Part shown: positions 25,366-33,610 of the stretch, piece after piece
Layout: every line of letters starts with the position of its first letter
Numbering within the stretch: position 1 is the first letter of the stretch
DNA from: Miltoncostaea sp050250915
GTDB taxonomy: Bacteria > Actinomycetota > Thermoleophilia > Miltoncostaeales > Miltoncostaeaceae
Reading direction: 5' to 3'
Length of the DNA stretch: 64,000 bases
Assembly (NCBI GenBank): GCA_050250915.1
Contig: JBFWNT010000009.1
Location: forward strand, 62,001 to 126,000
The notes under the pieces: model-generated
Databases searched by the model: none
Told to the model about the DNA's origin: nothing
The model's input: only the letters and a program-made list of their open reading frames with translations
Made by a program: the position numbers and the translations under genes

Positions 25366-25827
25366 GTGGGCGGACTCGACGACCTGTACCAGGAGCTGAT
25401 CCTCGACCACTACCGCCGCAAGCGCGGCGAGGGGTCGCTGGACCACCCGAGCGTGGCCGTCGACCAGCACAACCCGCTGTGCGGCGACGAGGTGCACCTC
25501 GAGCTCGGGATCGAGGACGGCGTGGTGCGCGAGGTGGCCCACACCGGCCAGGGCTGCTCCATCTCCCAGGCGTCGGTCTCGATGATGACCGAGGCCCTGC
25601 GGGGACGGACCCTGGAGGACGCGCTCGGCACCGTCGAGCACTTCCGCCTGGTCATGCACGGCGACGAGGCGGCCGACGAGGACCGCCTGGGCGACGCGAT
25701 CGCCCTGGAGGGGGTCGCCCGCTACCCGGTGCGCGTCAAGTGCGCGCTGCTCGGGTGGATGGCGGCGAAGGACGCGATCCAGACCTATCAGGGCAACGGC
25801 GCGAACGGCGGCGGCGAGGAGGCGTGA
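25366..25827 (+). CDS. sufU: SufU sulfur-transfer protein
   Basis: This 153-residue protein has the zinc-type SufU motifs: NPLCGDEVHLEL, the Cys of GQGCSISQASVSMM, and the late VRVKCALLGWMAAKDAI. The region between the second and third Cys carries the insertion typical of SufU and absent from IscU scaffolds. Zinc-bound SufU accepts persulfide sulfur from SufS. The GTG at 25366 has GGGAG 5 nt upstream. Confidence 0.93.
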   Translation: MGGLDDLYQELILDHYRRKRGEGSLDHPSVAVDQHNPLCGDEVHLELGIEDGVVREVAHTGQGCSISQASVSMMTEALRGRTLEDALGTVEHFRLVMHGDEAADEDRLGDAIALEGVARYPVRVKCALLGWMAAKDAIQTYQGNGANGGGEEA

Positions 25828-26138
25828 TGGCAAGCGAGGACGACATCCGCACCGCGATGAAGCAGGTCGAGGACCCCGAGCTGGGGGTCAACGTCGTGGA
25901 CCTGGGGCTCCTGTACGGCGTGAACGTCGCCGATGACGGCAAGGTGGTCCTCGACATGACGCTCACCTCGATGGGCTGCCCGCTCACCGAGCAGATCCTG
26001 GGCGACGCCCGCGCCGCCCTGGAGCCGCTCGACGGGGTGACCGCCGTCGACGTCAACTGGGTGTGGGACCCGCCGTGGTCGCCGGACTCGATGACGGAGG
26101 AGGGCAAGTTCATGATGAAGGTGCTCGGCTTTGGCTGA
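25827..26138 (+). CDS. sufT: SufT / MIP18-family (DUF59) protein
   Basis: This 103-residue protein matches the DUF59/MIP18 pattern DPELGVNVVDLGLLYGV, the conserved Cys in MGCPLTEQI, and the C-terminal VNWVWDPPWSPDSMTEEGK. SufT acts in maturation of Fe-S proteins in bacteria with SUF systems. The ATG overlaps the sufU stop (TGATG) and its end overlaps the HesB-type gene by 8 bp. Confidence 0.92.
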   Translation: MASEDDIRTAMKQVEDPELGVNVVDLGLLYGVNVADDGKVVLDMTLTSMGCPLTEQILGDARAALEPLDGVTAVDVNWVWDPPWSPDSMTEEGKFMMKVLGFG

Positions 26139-26586
26139 TCCCGCCGTCACCCCCGCCGCCGTCGCCGACCGGCCCCTCACGCTCGAGGAGAAGAAGGCCG
26201 CCGCCCGGGCCCGCGCACGGGCCGCCCGCCAGGCCGAGCAGGCCGGCGAGGCGTTCGTGACCATCTCCCCCGCCGCCGCCGACTACATCCGCGAGGCGGC
26301 GAAGGCGCAGGGCCGCCCCGACGGCGTGCGCCTGCGGATCCTGGCCGGGGGCTGCTCGGGCCTCGAGTACAAGCTCGACCTGCTCGAGGTGGGCGAGACC
26401 GCCGCCGCCGGCGACCGCGAGGTGGCCTCCAACGGCGTGACGATGCTGATGGACCTGAAGAGCGCCATCCACGTCACCGGCTCGACGATCGACTACGAGC
26501 ACGGCCTGCTGCGGCGCGGGTTCCGGATCAACAACCCGAACGCGACGTCCACCTGCTCCTGCGGCGACTCCTTCGGAGCCGCCTAG
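26131..26586 (+). CDS. A-type Fe-S carrier (HesB/IscA/ErpA family)
   Basis: The 151-residue protein has the three cluster-binding Cys of A-type carriers: one in AGGCSGLEY and two in the terminal CSCGDSF. An Ala/Arg-rich helical extension of about 40 residues precedes the fold and is longer than usual for the family. The TTG at 26131 is the first available start and overlaps sufT. This is the last suf gene; its TAG overlaps the stop of the convergent SGNH gene. Confidence 0.88.
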   Translation: MADPAVTPAAVADRPLTLEEKKAAARARARAARQAEQAGEAFVTISPAAADYIREAAKAQGRPDGVRLRILAGGCSGLEYKLDLLEVGETAAAGDREVASNGVTMLMDLKSAIHVTGSTIDYEHGLLRRGFRINNPNATSTCSCGDSFGAA

Positions 26587-27143
26587 CCCGACCGGACCGC
26601 CCGGGCGATCGTCCTGGCGTAGATCCGCGCCCCCTTGGGCGTCGTGTGGGTGCCGTCGACCAGGATGCCGCGTCCGCCCGATGCCGCGTGCCAGTCGGCG
26701 ATGACCGCGTTCCTGTGATGCCGCGCGGCGTAGCGGAGCGCGTCGTTCACGGAGTCCTGCCACGCGGCCCGCACGCGCACCGTCACCAGCACCACCTTCG
26801 GGCGCCCGGACAGGTCGCGCATCAGCCGCTCGAAGGGGCGGAACGGGATGTAGCCGTTGTCGCCCAGGTGGATCACCACGATCGCGTTCCGCGGCGCGGT
26901 ACGCAGGCGCCCCCGGAGCACCGCCGCCCCCTCGGTGAACTGGCGCGACACGGCGGCGTCGATCACGGCGCCGGGGCTGAGGGCCTTCCGCAGCTGGGGG
27001 GACGCCCCGAGCATCACCGAGTCGCCGACCGCCACCACGGGACCGCCCGACGCCGCGCGGGCGGGCGGGGACGCCGCGGCGACGACGACCGCGATCACGG
27101 CGGCGGCCAGGACGGCCGGCAGGGCGCGGCGGAGCCGGCTCAT
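26583..27143 (-). CDS. Secreted SGNH/GDSL-type hydrolase
   Basis: This 186-residue protein has a Sec signal (about 1-30) and the SGNH blocks: VAVGDSVMLG with the nucleophile Ser, HLGDNGYIPF with the Asn, and DGTHTTPKGARIYA with the catalytic Asp and His. The layout matches the SGNH domains that de-acetylate or acetylate wall polymers (OatA-type), here without an acyltransferase-3 membrane part. The ATG at 27143 overlaps the stop of the upstream hydrolase (ATGA). Confidence 0.8.
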   Translation of the reverse strand: MSRLRRALPAVLAAAVIAVVVAAASPPARAASGGPVVAVGDSVMLGASPQLRKALSPGAVIDAAVSRQFTEGAAVLRGRLRTAPRNAIVVIHLGDNGYIPFRPFERLMRDLSGRPKVVLVTVRVRAAWQDSVNDALRYAARHHRNAVIADWHAASGGRGILVDGTHTTPKGARIYARTIARAVRSG

Positions 27144-27874
27144 GGGCGCTCCCCGGGGGCGTCGCCGGCCAGGAAGTCGCGGAGGGCGGCGTTCACCTGG
27201 GCGGGCCGGTCGAGCATCGGGACGTGGCCGGCGCCCGGGATCACCACCACGCGCGCTCGGGGGAGGGTCTGCGCCAGCCAGCCGGCGCCGCCCACCGGCA
27301 CGATCGCGTCGCGCGACCCCCACACGACCATGGTCGGCACCGGCGGCTCGCCGCCGAGCCCGGCGTCGCCGTCCAGCGCCAGGATCTCCCCTGCCGCCCG
27401 GAGCAGCGCCATCGGCGATTTTGTTGCGAAATCACTCATGAGCGTCAGTGCACCGGCGGGCGGCAGCCGCAGCAGGGTGCGGATGACGGGGAGCACGTTG
27501 CCGACCATACGCGGCGACGCCGTCCGCACGGGCGGGGCCACCAGAACGAGCCGCCGCACCAGGTGCGGCTCGGCCGCCGCGACCGCCATGCACACCAGCG
27601 CGCCGAACGAGTGCCCCACCAGGTCGGCCCGATCGTGGCCCAGGTGCTCCAGCAGGCCGCCCAGGACCGGCGCGGCGTCGCGCAGCGCGAAGCGCCGCCC
27701 GCCGGGGCCGTAGCCGAACCCCGGCAACTCGGGCACGATCACGCGGTGATCCCGCGAAAGCTCCGCCTGCGCCGACCGCCACCATCGCGCGGATCCTCCC
27801 AGCCCGTGGACCAGCACCACCGGCCGGCCGTGGCCCGACGCCTCGTAGCGGACCGCGTGGCCGGCGAGGGCCAC
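27140..27874 (-). CDS. Alpha/beta hydrolase
   Basis: The 244-residue protein has VVLVHGLGGSARWW (oxyanion region), the nucleophile elbow LVGHSFGALV, the acid in VVWGSRDAIVP and His in VIPGAGHVPMLD. All three catalytic positions are present. The substrate cannot be predicted. The GTG at 27874 lies inside the first codons of the divergent alpha/beta hydrolase gene, so the two starts overlap head-to-head, and the stop overlaps the SGNH gene. Confidence 0.82.
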   Translation of the reverse strand: MALAGHAVRYEASGHGRPVVLVHGLGGSARWWRSAQAELSRDHRVIVPELPGFGYGPGGRRFALRDAAPVLGGLLEHLGHDRADLVGHSFGALVCMAVAAAEPHLVRRLVLVAPPVRTASPRMVGNVLPVIRTLLRLPPAGALTLMSDFATKSPMALLRAAGEILALDGDAGLGGEPPVPTMVVWGSRDAIVPVGGAGWLAQTLPRARVVVIPGAGHVPMLDRPAQVNAALRDFLAGDAPGERP

Positions 27875-28654
27875 CCGCGCGCCGTCAGCGCCTGGACGCC
27901 CGCCACCGACGGGGTCTGGCTCCACGTGCGACTGCTGCGGCCCCCCGGCCGCTCCGAGGGGCCCGTCGTGATGCTGCACGGGCTCGGCGTCTCCGCCGCC
28001 AGCCTGGGCCCGCTGGCCGAGCGGCTCGCCGAGCGCCACGCCGTGGCGGTGGTCGACCTGCCGGGCTTCGGAAGGACGTCCGCCGGGCGCGTCTGGACCA
28101 CCGCCGAGGTGGCCGAGGCCGTGGCGACCGCGATCGAGCGCCGGTCCTTCCGCGGCGTCACGCTGGTGGGGCACTCCTGGGGCTGCCACGTCGCCGCGAT
28201 GCTGGCCGCCGCCCACCCGGAGCTGGTGTCGCGGCTCGTGCTGCTCAGCCCGGGGTTCGACGGCGGGCGCGGCGGCCCGATGGGCCTGGTGCTGCGGCTC
28301 GCCGCCGACGCGCCCATGGAGCGGCCGTCCCTGATCGGCGGGGCGATGATCGACTACCTGCACGCCGGTCCCCGCCGGGTCATCGGAACCCTCCTCGAGG
28401 CGTCCTCGCTTCGTCTCCAGGACATCGTGGCGCAGATCGACGCGCCGCTCATGATCGTCCGGGGATCCCGCGACCCGCTCGCCACGTCGGCGTGGGCCGC
28501 CGCCCTGGCGTCGCAGGCGCGCACCCCGGCCACGGTCGCCGTGATCCCGCGCGCCGCCCACGGGCTGGGCCATGACGCCCCCCGGGCCGTCGCCGCGGCG
28601 ATCGAGGCGTTCGTCACCCCTTCCCGCGCTCCGGGCGCGTCGAGAAGCGGCTGA
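27857..28654 (+). CDS. Alpha/beta hydrolase (divergent paralogue)
   Basis: This protein, about 265 residues, has the same fold order as its minus-strand neighbour: VVMLHGLGVSAASLG, VDLPGFGRTS, elbow LVGHSWGCHVAAML, acid in VRGSRDPLATS and His in PRAAHGLGHD. The similarity suggests an inverted duplication. The GTG at 27857 is the first start ahead of the conserved core; a later GTG would remove part of the first strand. The last 41 bp overlap the end of the convergent ion-channel gene. Confidence 0.78.
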   Translation: MAGEGHPRAVSAWTPATDGVWLHVRLLRPPGRSEGPVVMLHGLGVSAASLGPLAERLAERHAVAVVDLPGFGRTSAGRVWTTAEVAEAVATAIERRSFRGVTLVGHSWGCHVAAMLAAAHPELVSRLVLLSPGFDGGRGGPMGLVLRLAADAPMERPSLIGGAMIDYLHAGPRRVIGTLLEASSLRLQDIVAQIDAPLMIVRGSRDPLATSAWAAALASQARTPATVAVIPRAAHGLGHDAPRAVAAAIEAFVTPSRAPGASRSG

Positions 28655-29354
28655 CGAGCGCCGCCACCAGGATCACCAGGAAGATCTGCCCCGTGGCGGC
28701 CTCGGATGTCGCCAGCAGCCCGCCCAGGTCGGTCTTGGCTGTCAGATCGCCGTAGCCGAGCGTGGTGATGCTCGTGAGGCTGAAGTACATGAACCTGGTG
28801 GTCGCCGCCGGCTGCCCGAAGAAATCGGCCGACTGGGCGACGTCCGCCGTCAGGAAGCCGAACGTGAACGTCACGGCGATCATCAGGTAGGCCGAGATCG
28901 CCCCCATCAGGGTCCCCACCCCGACGTGCTCGTGGCGCAGCACCCGGCGCACCACCATCACGGGGACGCACACGGCCAGGGCCACCCAGATGGGCGAGGG
29001 CCCCACCGGCTCGCTGCCGTTGATGGGGGCGTCGGTCACGAGATCGCCGATCAGCAGGCCCACGGCCAGCAGCACGCCGAGGATCGAGATCCCCAGGATC
29101 ACGCGGAACCAGCGCCGCCGCACGCCCGACGCGCGAGCGCCGAGCACCAGCATCAGCCCGACGGCGACGCTCACGACCACCCGGCCGGCGTCGGCCTGCC
29201 GGGGGGCCTCCTCCGGGCGCAGGTCCACCAGGGAGAGCACCACCACCGTCGCGACGGTGGTGATCAGCAGCAGCCCGAAACGGTCCGCCCCCGGCGGGTC
29301 GTCGTCGAAGAGCCCGGCGTCGATGCGCCGGAGGAGGTCTCCGCGGCCCGGCAT
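28614..29354 (-). CDS. Potassium-channel-like membrane protein
   Basis: This 246-residue protein has several N-terminal membrane helices and then an ion-channel module. The pore loop YFSLTSITTLGYGDLTAKT contains the K+ selectivity filter TLGYGD, flanked by a helix before (about 150-170) and after (about 212-232). With four or more helices ahead of the pore it is more than a simple two-helix KcsA type. No regulatory RCK domain follows within the gene. The charged tail is short. Confidence 0.83.
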   Translation of the reverse strand: MPGRGDLLRRIDAGLFDDDPPGADRFGLLLITTVATVVVLSLVDLRPEEAPRQADAGRVVVSVAVGLMLVLGARASGVRRRWFRVILGISILGVLLAVGLLIGDLVTDAPINGSEPVGPSPIWVALAVCVPVMVVRRVLRHEHVGVGTLMGAISAYLMIAVTFTFGFLTADVAQSADFFGQPAATTRFMYFSLTSITTLGYGDLTAKTDLGGLLATSEAATGQIFLVILVAALVSRFSTRPERGKG

Positions 29355-29411
29355 CCGGAGCGGTGTTCGGCGCCGGGTCCCCCGCTCCTGGGGCGCGGAG
29401 CGCCCCCGGGG

Positions 29412-30758
29412 TCACGTGACCGGCACCGCCAGGCCGTCGCCCTCGTCGCTGGGCGCGTCCTGCTCCGGCACCTGGTCGATGAGCACCGCGCCGACGGCCG
29501 GGACCGGCGACGTGGACACCACGGCCTGGGCGAACGACTTCGACACGTTGGTGCCGCGCTCCCACGCCAGCAGGTACGGGTAGGGGTCGACGCTGTCGCC
29601 GTCGCCGGGGTGGATCTCGAAGTGCAGGTGCGGCGGGGTGGTGATGGCCTGCCCGGTGTTGCCAACGAACGCGATCACCTGGCCGGTGTGGACGCGCGCG
29701 CCCTCCAGGGCCTCCGGCGCGTACGCCGAGAGGTGCGCGTAGTAGAAGCTGTTGCCGCGGTCGTCGGTGAGCCAGAGGCGGTTGCCGCCGAGGGTGTTGA
29801 TCCCGACCCGCGAGAGCGTGCCGTCGGCGACGGCCACGACCGGGGTGCCGCGGTCGGCGAACAGGTCGTTTCCGTGGTGCCAGCCGGTGCCCGCCCGGGG
29901 GGCGCCGTAGTCGTCGGTGAACGACGCGCCGCCCGCCACCGGGAACACGTAGCCGGCGTTCGCCGGGATCGCCACGGGCGGCGCCTGCCGCCGCGGCAGC
30001 CCCAGCGCCGGCGCCGTCTGCAGCGGCGGCGCGGTCACGGGCGCCCCGTCCGTCTCGGTCCCCCCCGGCGCCGTGGTGGTGCCCGGCGCCGTGGACGTGG
30101 CGGCCGGGGGCTCCGTGACGGCGGGGGCGCCCTCCGCCGTCTGCAGCTCCACGTGGCCCAGCACGAACGGCTGGCCGATGAGTGCCGCGGCCGCCGGGTC
30201 GTTGACCTCCACCCGCAGGGCGTTGGCCTGGACGCCGCCCGCGCCGTCCGGGGCCTCCTCCAGGAACACGAGCGCGCCGATGCCCGGCACCTCCACCCGG
30301 CTCCCCCGGCCGGCCGCCACGGGCGCCCCGTCCACCGTGAGCCCGCTCACGGAGCCGTCGGCGATGCCCGCCGAGCCGCCGGAGGGCCCGTCGGACGCCC
30401 GGACGGTCATCCGGACGGCGTCGATGCGGACGCGGCCGTCGAGGAGGGCCACCCCCGTGACCGCGACGGTGCCCTCGGCCTGCCCGGCGCGCCCGTCGGT
30501 GGTCGCGCCGAGGCGCAGGTCCACGCGCGCGACGGAGCCCCCGCCGGCCGGCCGCAGGCCCCCCACGCCGCCGCTGCGCTCCTCCGGCCCGCCCGACACG
30601 GCCGACAGGGCCCCCTGGGTGCCCCCCGGCAGCAGGGCGGCGTACCCGACGGCCCGCCCCGAGGCGGTCCCCGGGTCGGCAGCCGTCGCTACGGAGGCGA
30701 GGGCGAGCGCCCCCAGGAGCAGCGCGACGAGCACGCGGACCGGCTTCACGACGGGCAT
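29412..30758 (-). CDS. M23-family peptidoglycan endopeptidase, secreted
   Basis: This 448-residue protein has a signal peptide after the ATG at 30758 (GGAGGG 6 nt upstream). A long beta-rich N-terminal region and a Thr/Pro-rich linker (about 230-280) follow, then a C-terminal LytM/M23 domain. Zinc ligands appear in WHHGNDLFAD (H..D) and in HLHFEIHPGD. It would cleave peptide crosslinks in the wall. The divergent neighbour is an NlpC/P60 wall hydrolase, so the 166-bp region between them probably serves both. Confidence 0.85.
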   Translation of the reverse strand: MPVVKPVRVLVALLLGALALASVATAADPGTASGRAVGYAALLPGGTQGALSAVSGGPEERSGGVGGLRPAGGGSVARVDLRLGATTDGRAGQAEGTVAVTGVALLDGRVRIDAVRMTVRASDGPSGGSAGIADGSVSGLTVDGAPVAAGRGSRVEVPGIGALVFLEEAPDGAGGVQANALRVEVNDPAAAALIGQPFVLGHVELQTAEGAPAVTEPPAATSTAPGTTTAPGGTETDGAPVTAPPLQTAPALGLPRRQAPPVAIPANAGYVFPVAGGASFTDDYGAPRAGTGWHHGNDLFADRGTPVVAVADGTLSRVGINTLGGNRLWLTDDRGNSFYYAHLSAYAPEALEGARVHTGQVIAFVGNTGQAITTPPHLHFEIHPGDGDSVDPYPYLLAWERGTNVSKSFAQAVVSTSPVPAVGAVLIDQVPEQDAPSDEGDGLAVPVT

Positions 30759-30856
30759 TCTGGCCCTCCGCGCGGACGGCGGCAAACGCGTGCGGGCATG
30801 TTTCCCGATGTAAGAACTGCCACCCCCTGACGTTTGTGTCCGGCCGAACAGCCGTG

Positions 30857-30916
30857 TAGCGTGGCCCGGTCGCTCGGGACCGCCCATCCCGATCCGCCCT
30901 GTCAACGCGCAGGAGA
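30857..30916 (+). promoter_or_regulatory. Promoter -10 and ribosome-binding site for a CTG-started wall hydrolase
   Basis: TAGCGT at 30857-30862 is a likely -10, with TTTGTG about 15 nt further upstream. AGGAGA at 30911-30916 sits 8 nt before a CTG (30925-30927). The CTG opens a full signal peptide, whereas the first GTG in frame (30964) would delete its basic N-region. The ribosome-binding site therefore argues for CTG initiation. Confidence 0.55.
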
Positions 30917-30924
30917 CTCGCTTT

Positions 30925-32085
30925 CTGAGACGCCCGCGTCACCTCACTGCCATCGGTTCCTCCGTGGTCGCCGTGCTCGCCCTGCTGGCGTTCGGCGCGG
31001 CCATCGCCACCACGGAACCCGCGGCGATCGAGGCGAAGCGCGCGGAGGTCTCCCGCATCCAGGCCGAGCTCGACTCGATCAACGGGCAGGTCGAGCAGGC
31101 GGCTGAGGCCTACAACGGTGCGCGGTACGAGCTGGGTCAGGTCACCGACCGGATCGACGCCAACCAGCGCCAGTCCGTGCAGACCCAGAAGGACCTGGTG
31201 GCGTCGCGCAAGGTGCTCTCGCAGCGGCTGCGCGCCCTCTACGCGTCCCCCGACCCGAGCCTCATCGAGGTGCTCATCGACAGCGGCAGCATCACCGCCG
31301 CCGCCGACCAGATGCAGCTCCTCGACCGCATCGGCCAGCAGGACGCCCAGGTGGTCGGCGGGCTCCGCACCCAGAAGGCCCGCCTGGCCGAGCTGAAGGT
31401 CCAACTCGAGAAGGACCGCGCCACCGCCGCCGCGGCCGTCCAGGCCCGCGAGCGCGAGAAGGCCCGCGTCGAGTCGCTCCTGTCGCAGCGCCAGCAGGTG
31501 CTCGACGGCGCCAGCGCCGAGCTGCGGCAGATGATCGAGGCCGAGAAGGAGCGCGAGCGCCAGGAGGCCGCGGCCCAGGCCCGGCTCGCCGAGCAGCGCG
31601 CGGCCTCCGCGGCCGCCGCCTCCGCGTCCGCCACCCCGGCCGCCACCGCCACGCCGGCCGCGTCGTCCGGTGGCGACACGTCGGCCGGCAGCGGCTCCGC
31701 GAGCGGCTCGGCCCCCAGCAGCACCCCGCTGCCCAGCGGCTCCGGCAACGCCGCCGCCGCCAGCGTGGCGATGCAGTACCTGGGCGTCCCGTACGTCTGG
31801 GGCGGCGCCTCGCCGTCCGGCTTCGACTGCAGCGGCCTGGCGTCCTACGCCTACGCGCAGATCGGCAAGAGCGTCCCGCACTACACCGGGGCCGCCTGGG
31901 CGGCGTTCCCCAAGGTCCCGTCCGATCAGCTCGAGCCCGGCGACCTCGTCTTCTTCAACGGGCTCGGCCACATGGGCATCTACATCGGCGGCGGCCAATA
32001 CGTGCACGCGCCGCACACCGGCGACGTCGTCAAGGTCTCCAGCCTCGGCGACCGGTCCGACTACGTGGGGGCCGTCCGCCCGTAG
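30925..32085 (+). CDS. NlpC/P60 peptidoglycan hydrolase with coiled-coil (RipA/PcsB-like)
   Basis: The 386-residue protein starts with a signal peptide (RRPRHLTAIGSSVVAVLALLA). A long coiled coil (about 35-235) full of Glu, Gln, Lys and Arg follows, then a Ser/Ala/Thr linker and a C-terminal NlpC/P60 domain. The catalytic Cys302 lies in GFDCSGLASYAYA, His349 in LGHMGIYIGG, and the third polar residue His361 in YVHAP. Such proteins split stem peptides during division, and the coiled coil usually links them to FtsEX-type control. A CTG start is inferred from AGGAGA 8 nt upstream. Confidence 0.9.
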   Translation: MRRPRHLTAIGSSVVAVLALLAFGAAIATTEPAAIEAKRAEVSRIQAELDSINGQVEQAAEAYNGARYELGQVTDRIDANQRQSVQTQKDLVASRKVLSQRLRALYASPDPSLIEVLIDSGSITAAADQMQLLDRIGQQDAQVVGGLRTQKARLAELKVQLEKDRATAAAAVQAREREKARVESLLSQRQQVLDGASAELRQMIEAEKERERQEAAAQARLAEQRAASAAAASASATPAATATPAASSGGDTSAGSGSASGSAPSSTPLPSGSGNAAAASVAMQYLGVPYVWGGASPSGFDCSGLASYAYAQIGKSVPHYTGAAWAAFPKVPSDQLEPGDLVFFNGLGHMGIYIGGGQYVHAPHTGDVVKVSSLGDRSDYVGAVRP

Positions 32086-32148
32086 TCCCCCCGCGGTGCC
32101 GCCCACGCGGCCCCGCGCGGAATCTCAAGCGGAACCGCCCCCGAACCG

Positions 32149-33549
32149 ATGGGGATGGTGATGGCAGGATGCCCTCCCGCGCCGCGGCGGCGCCGGGCCC
32201 TCGGATGGGGCCTCGCGATCGCCCTCCTCGCCCCCGTGCCCCTGGGGCCCGCCGTCGCGTCCGCGTCCACGGCCACGGAGCTCGCCCAGGCCCGCGCGCG
32301 CATCGATCGCACGTCCGCCGAGCTGATGGCCGCGCGGTCGGCCGCGGACGGCACCGGCGGGGTCGAGCGCGACAAGCTCGAGGCCATCGAGCGGCGGCTC
32401 CAGCAGGAGAAGGCCGACCTGGTGCGGCTCGAGCGGGGCCTCACGGCCCGCCATGCCGCCGAGACGGCGGACGCCGCCGCGACGACCGAGGACGACCCCA
32501 CCCTCGCCGCCACGCCCGCCGCGGAGCAGGACGGGCCCGTGGTGCGCCTCGCGGACGCTCCCGGCGGCACCGCCGTCGCCGGCACCGCGACCCCCTCCCT
32601 CTCGCCCGCCGTCCAGCGCCAGGACGAGGTGGTGCCGCAGGTGCAGGGCGACGCGGCCGCGCAGGCGTCGCGCATCGACGGCTACCTCGCCTCCAAGTTC
32701 AGCCCGCTCACCGGCCTCGGCGCCGTGTTCGTGACCGAGTCGCAGGCGGTGGGCATGGATCCGCGCTTCCTGGTGGCCATCGCCGGCTCGGAGACGAGCT
32801 TCGGCACCTACGGGCCGTCCCAGACGATCCACAACCCGTTCGGCATGGGCCCCGGCATTGACTACCCGTCGTGGGCGGACGGGATCCGGGCCGCCGCGCA
32901 GAACCTGGGCGGCCCGCTCTACAGGGGCTCCGGCCTGGTCACGATCGTCGCCATCCGCAACCGCTGGGCGCCCGCCGGCGCCGCCAACGACCCGAGCGGC
33001 CTCAACAGCAACTGGGTCCGCAACGTCAGCACGTACCTGGCCGAGCTGGGCGGCGACCCGTCCGCCTCCGTGTTCACCGGCGTCGCGGCACCCGTGACCG
33101 CCGCGGTCCCCGGCGCCGCGACCGGCCCCACCGCGCCGCTGCCGGTCTATACGCCGCCCGCCCCCGTGCTGGGGCAGTCGGGCAAGGGCCCGTCGGCCGC
33201 CGAGTCGGCCCTGGCGGTGCTCGGCGCGCCCGGCGTGGCGAAGGGCGCCGACCCGGACACCGGCTTCTCCCCCGCCGGCCTGATCCGCTGGGCGTACGCC
33301 GAGCACGGCGTCGAGGTGCCGGGCGGCCTGGAGGCCCAGTCCACCGCGGGCCGCGCGATCGTGCCGAAGGACCTCGACTCGGGCGATGTGATCCTGTTCG
33401 CCGACGAGGACGGCACCGTGACGGGCGCCGGCCTGTACGTCGGCGGCGGCCAGTTCGTCCACAGCGAGGGCGAGGGCGGCGGCGTCCGCCTCGGGTCGCT
33501 GTACGACGCCTACTATGCCGAGAGCTACGCGGGGGCGCGCCGCTTCTAG
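32149..33549 (+). CDS. Glucosaminidase/transglycosylase-like protein with a catalytically dead NlpC/P60 domain
   Basis: The 466-residue protein has a signal peptide and a short coiled coil (about 40-105). A lysozyme-like domain follows with AIAGSETSFGTYG and HNPFGMGPG (about 200-305), which keeps the Glu of the glucosaminidase/LT fold, and then a C-terminal NlpC/P60-like domain. Compared with its upstream neighbour, GFDCSGL is GFSPAGL (Cys to Pro375) and LGHMGIY is VTGAGLY (His to Gly426), while His438 in FVHSE remains. The peptidase is therefore inactive and may bind wall or regulate its active neighbour 63 bp away. Confidence 0.82.
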   Translation: MGMVMAGCPPAPRRRRALGWGLAIALLAPVPLGPAVASASTATELAQARARIDRTSAELMAARSAADGTGGVERDKLEAIERRLQQEKADLVRLERGLTARHAAETADAAATTEDDPTLAATPAAEQDGPVVRLADAPGGTAVAGTATPSLSPAVQRQDEVVPQVQGDAAAQASRIDGYLASKFSPLTGLGAVFVTESQAVGMDPRFLVAIAGSETSFGTYGPSQTIHNPFGMGPGIDYPSWADGIRAAAQNLGGPLYRGSGLVTIVAIRNRWAPAGAANDPSGLNSNWVRNVSTYLAELGGDPSASVFTGVAAPVTAAVPGAATGPTAPLPVYTPPAPVLGQSGKGPSAAESALAVLGAPGVAKGADPDTGFSPAGLIRWAYAEHGVEVPGGLEAQSTAGRAIVPKDLDSGDVILFADEDGTVTGAGLYVGGGQFVHSEGEGGGVRLGSLYDAYYAESYAGARRF

Positions 33550-33610
33550 GACGCCGCGCCCCGGGTGAAGGGGGGCGCAGATCCGCGCAGGTGGTGTCGC
33601 ACGGCTCCAG

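Noticed and set aside
32086..32148. Possible c-di-AMP (ydaO) riboswitch before the second wall hydrolase
   Set aside because: Such switches often precede wall hydrolases in Actinobacteria, but the 63-nt gap is too short and lacks the conserved core. The 166-bp region before the first hydrolase also shows no convincing core.
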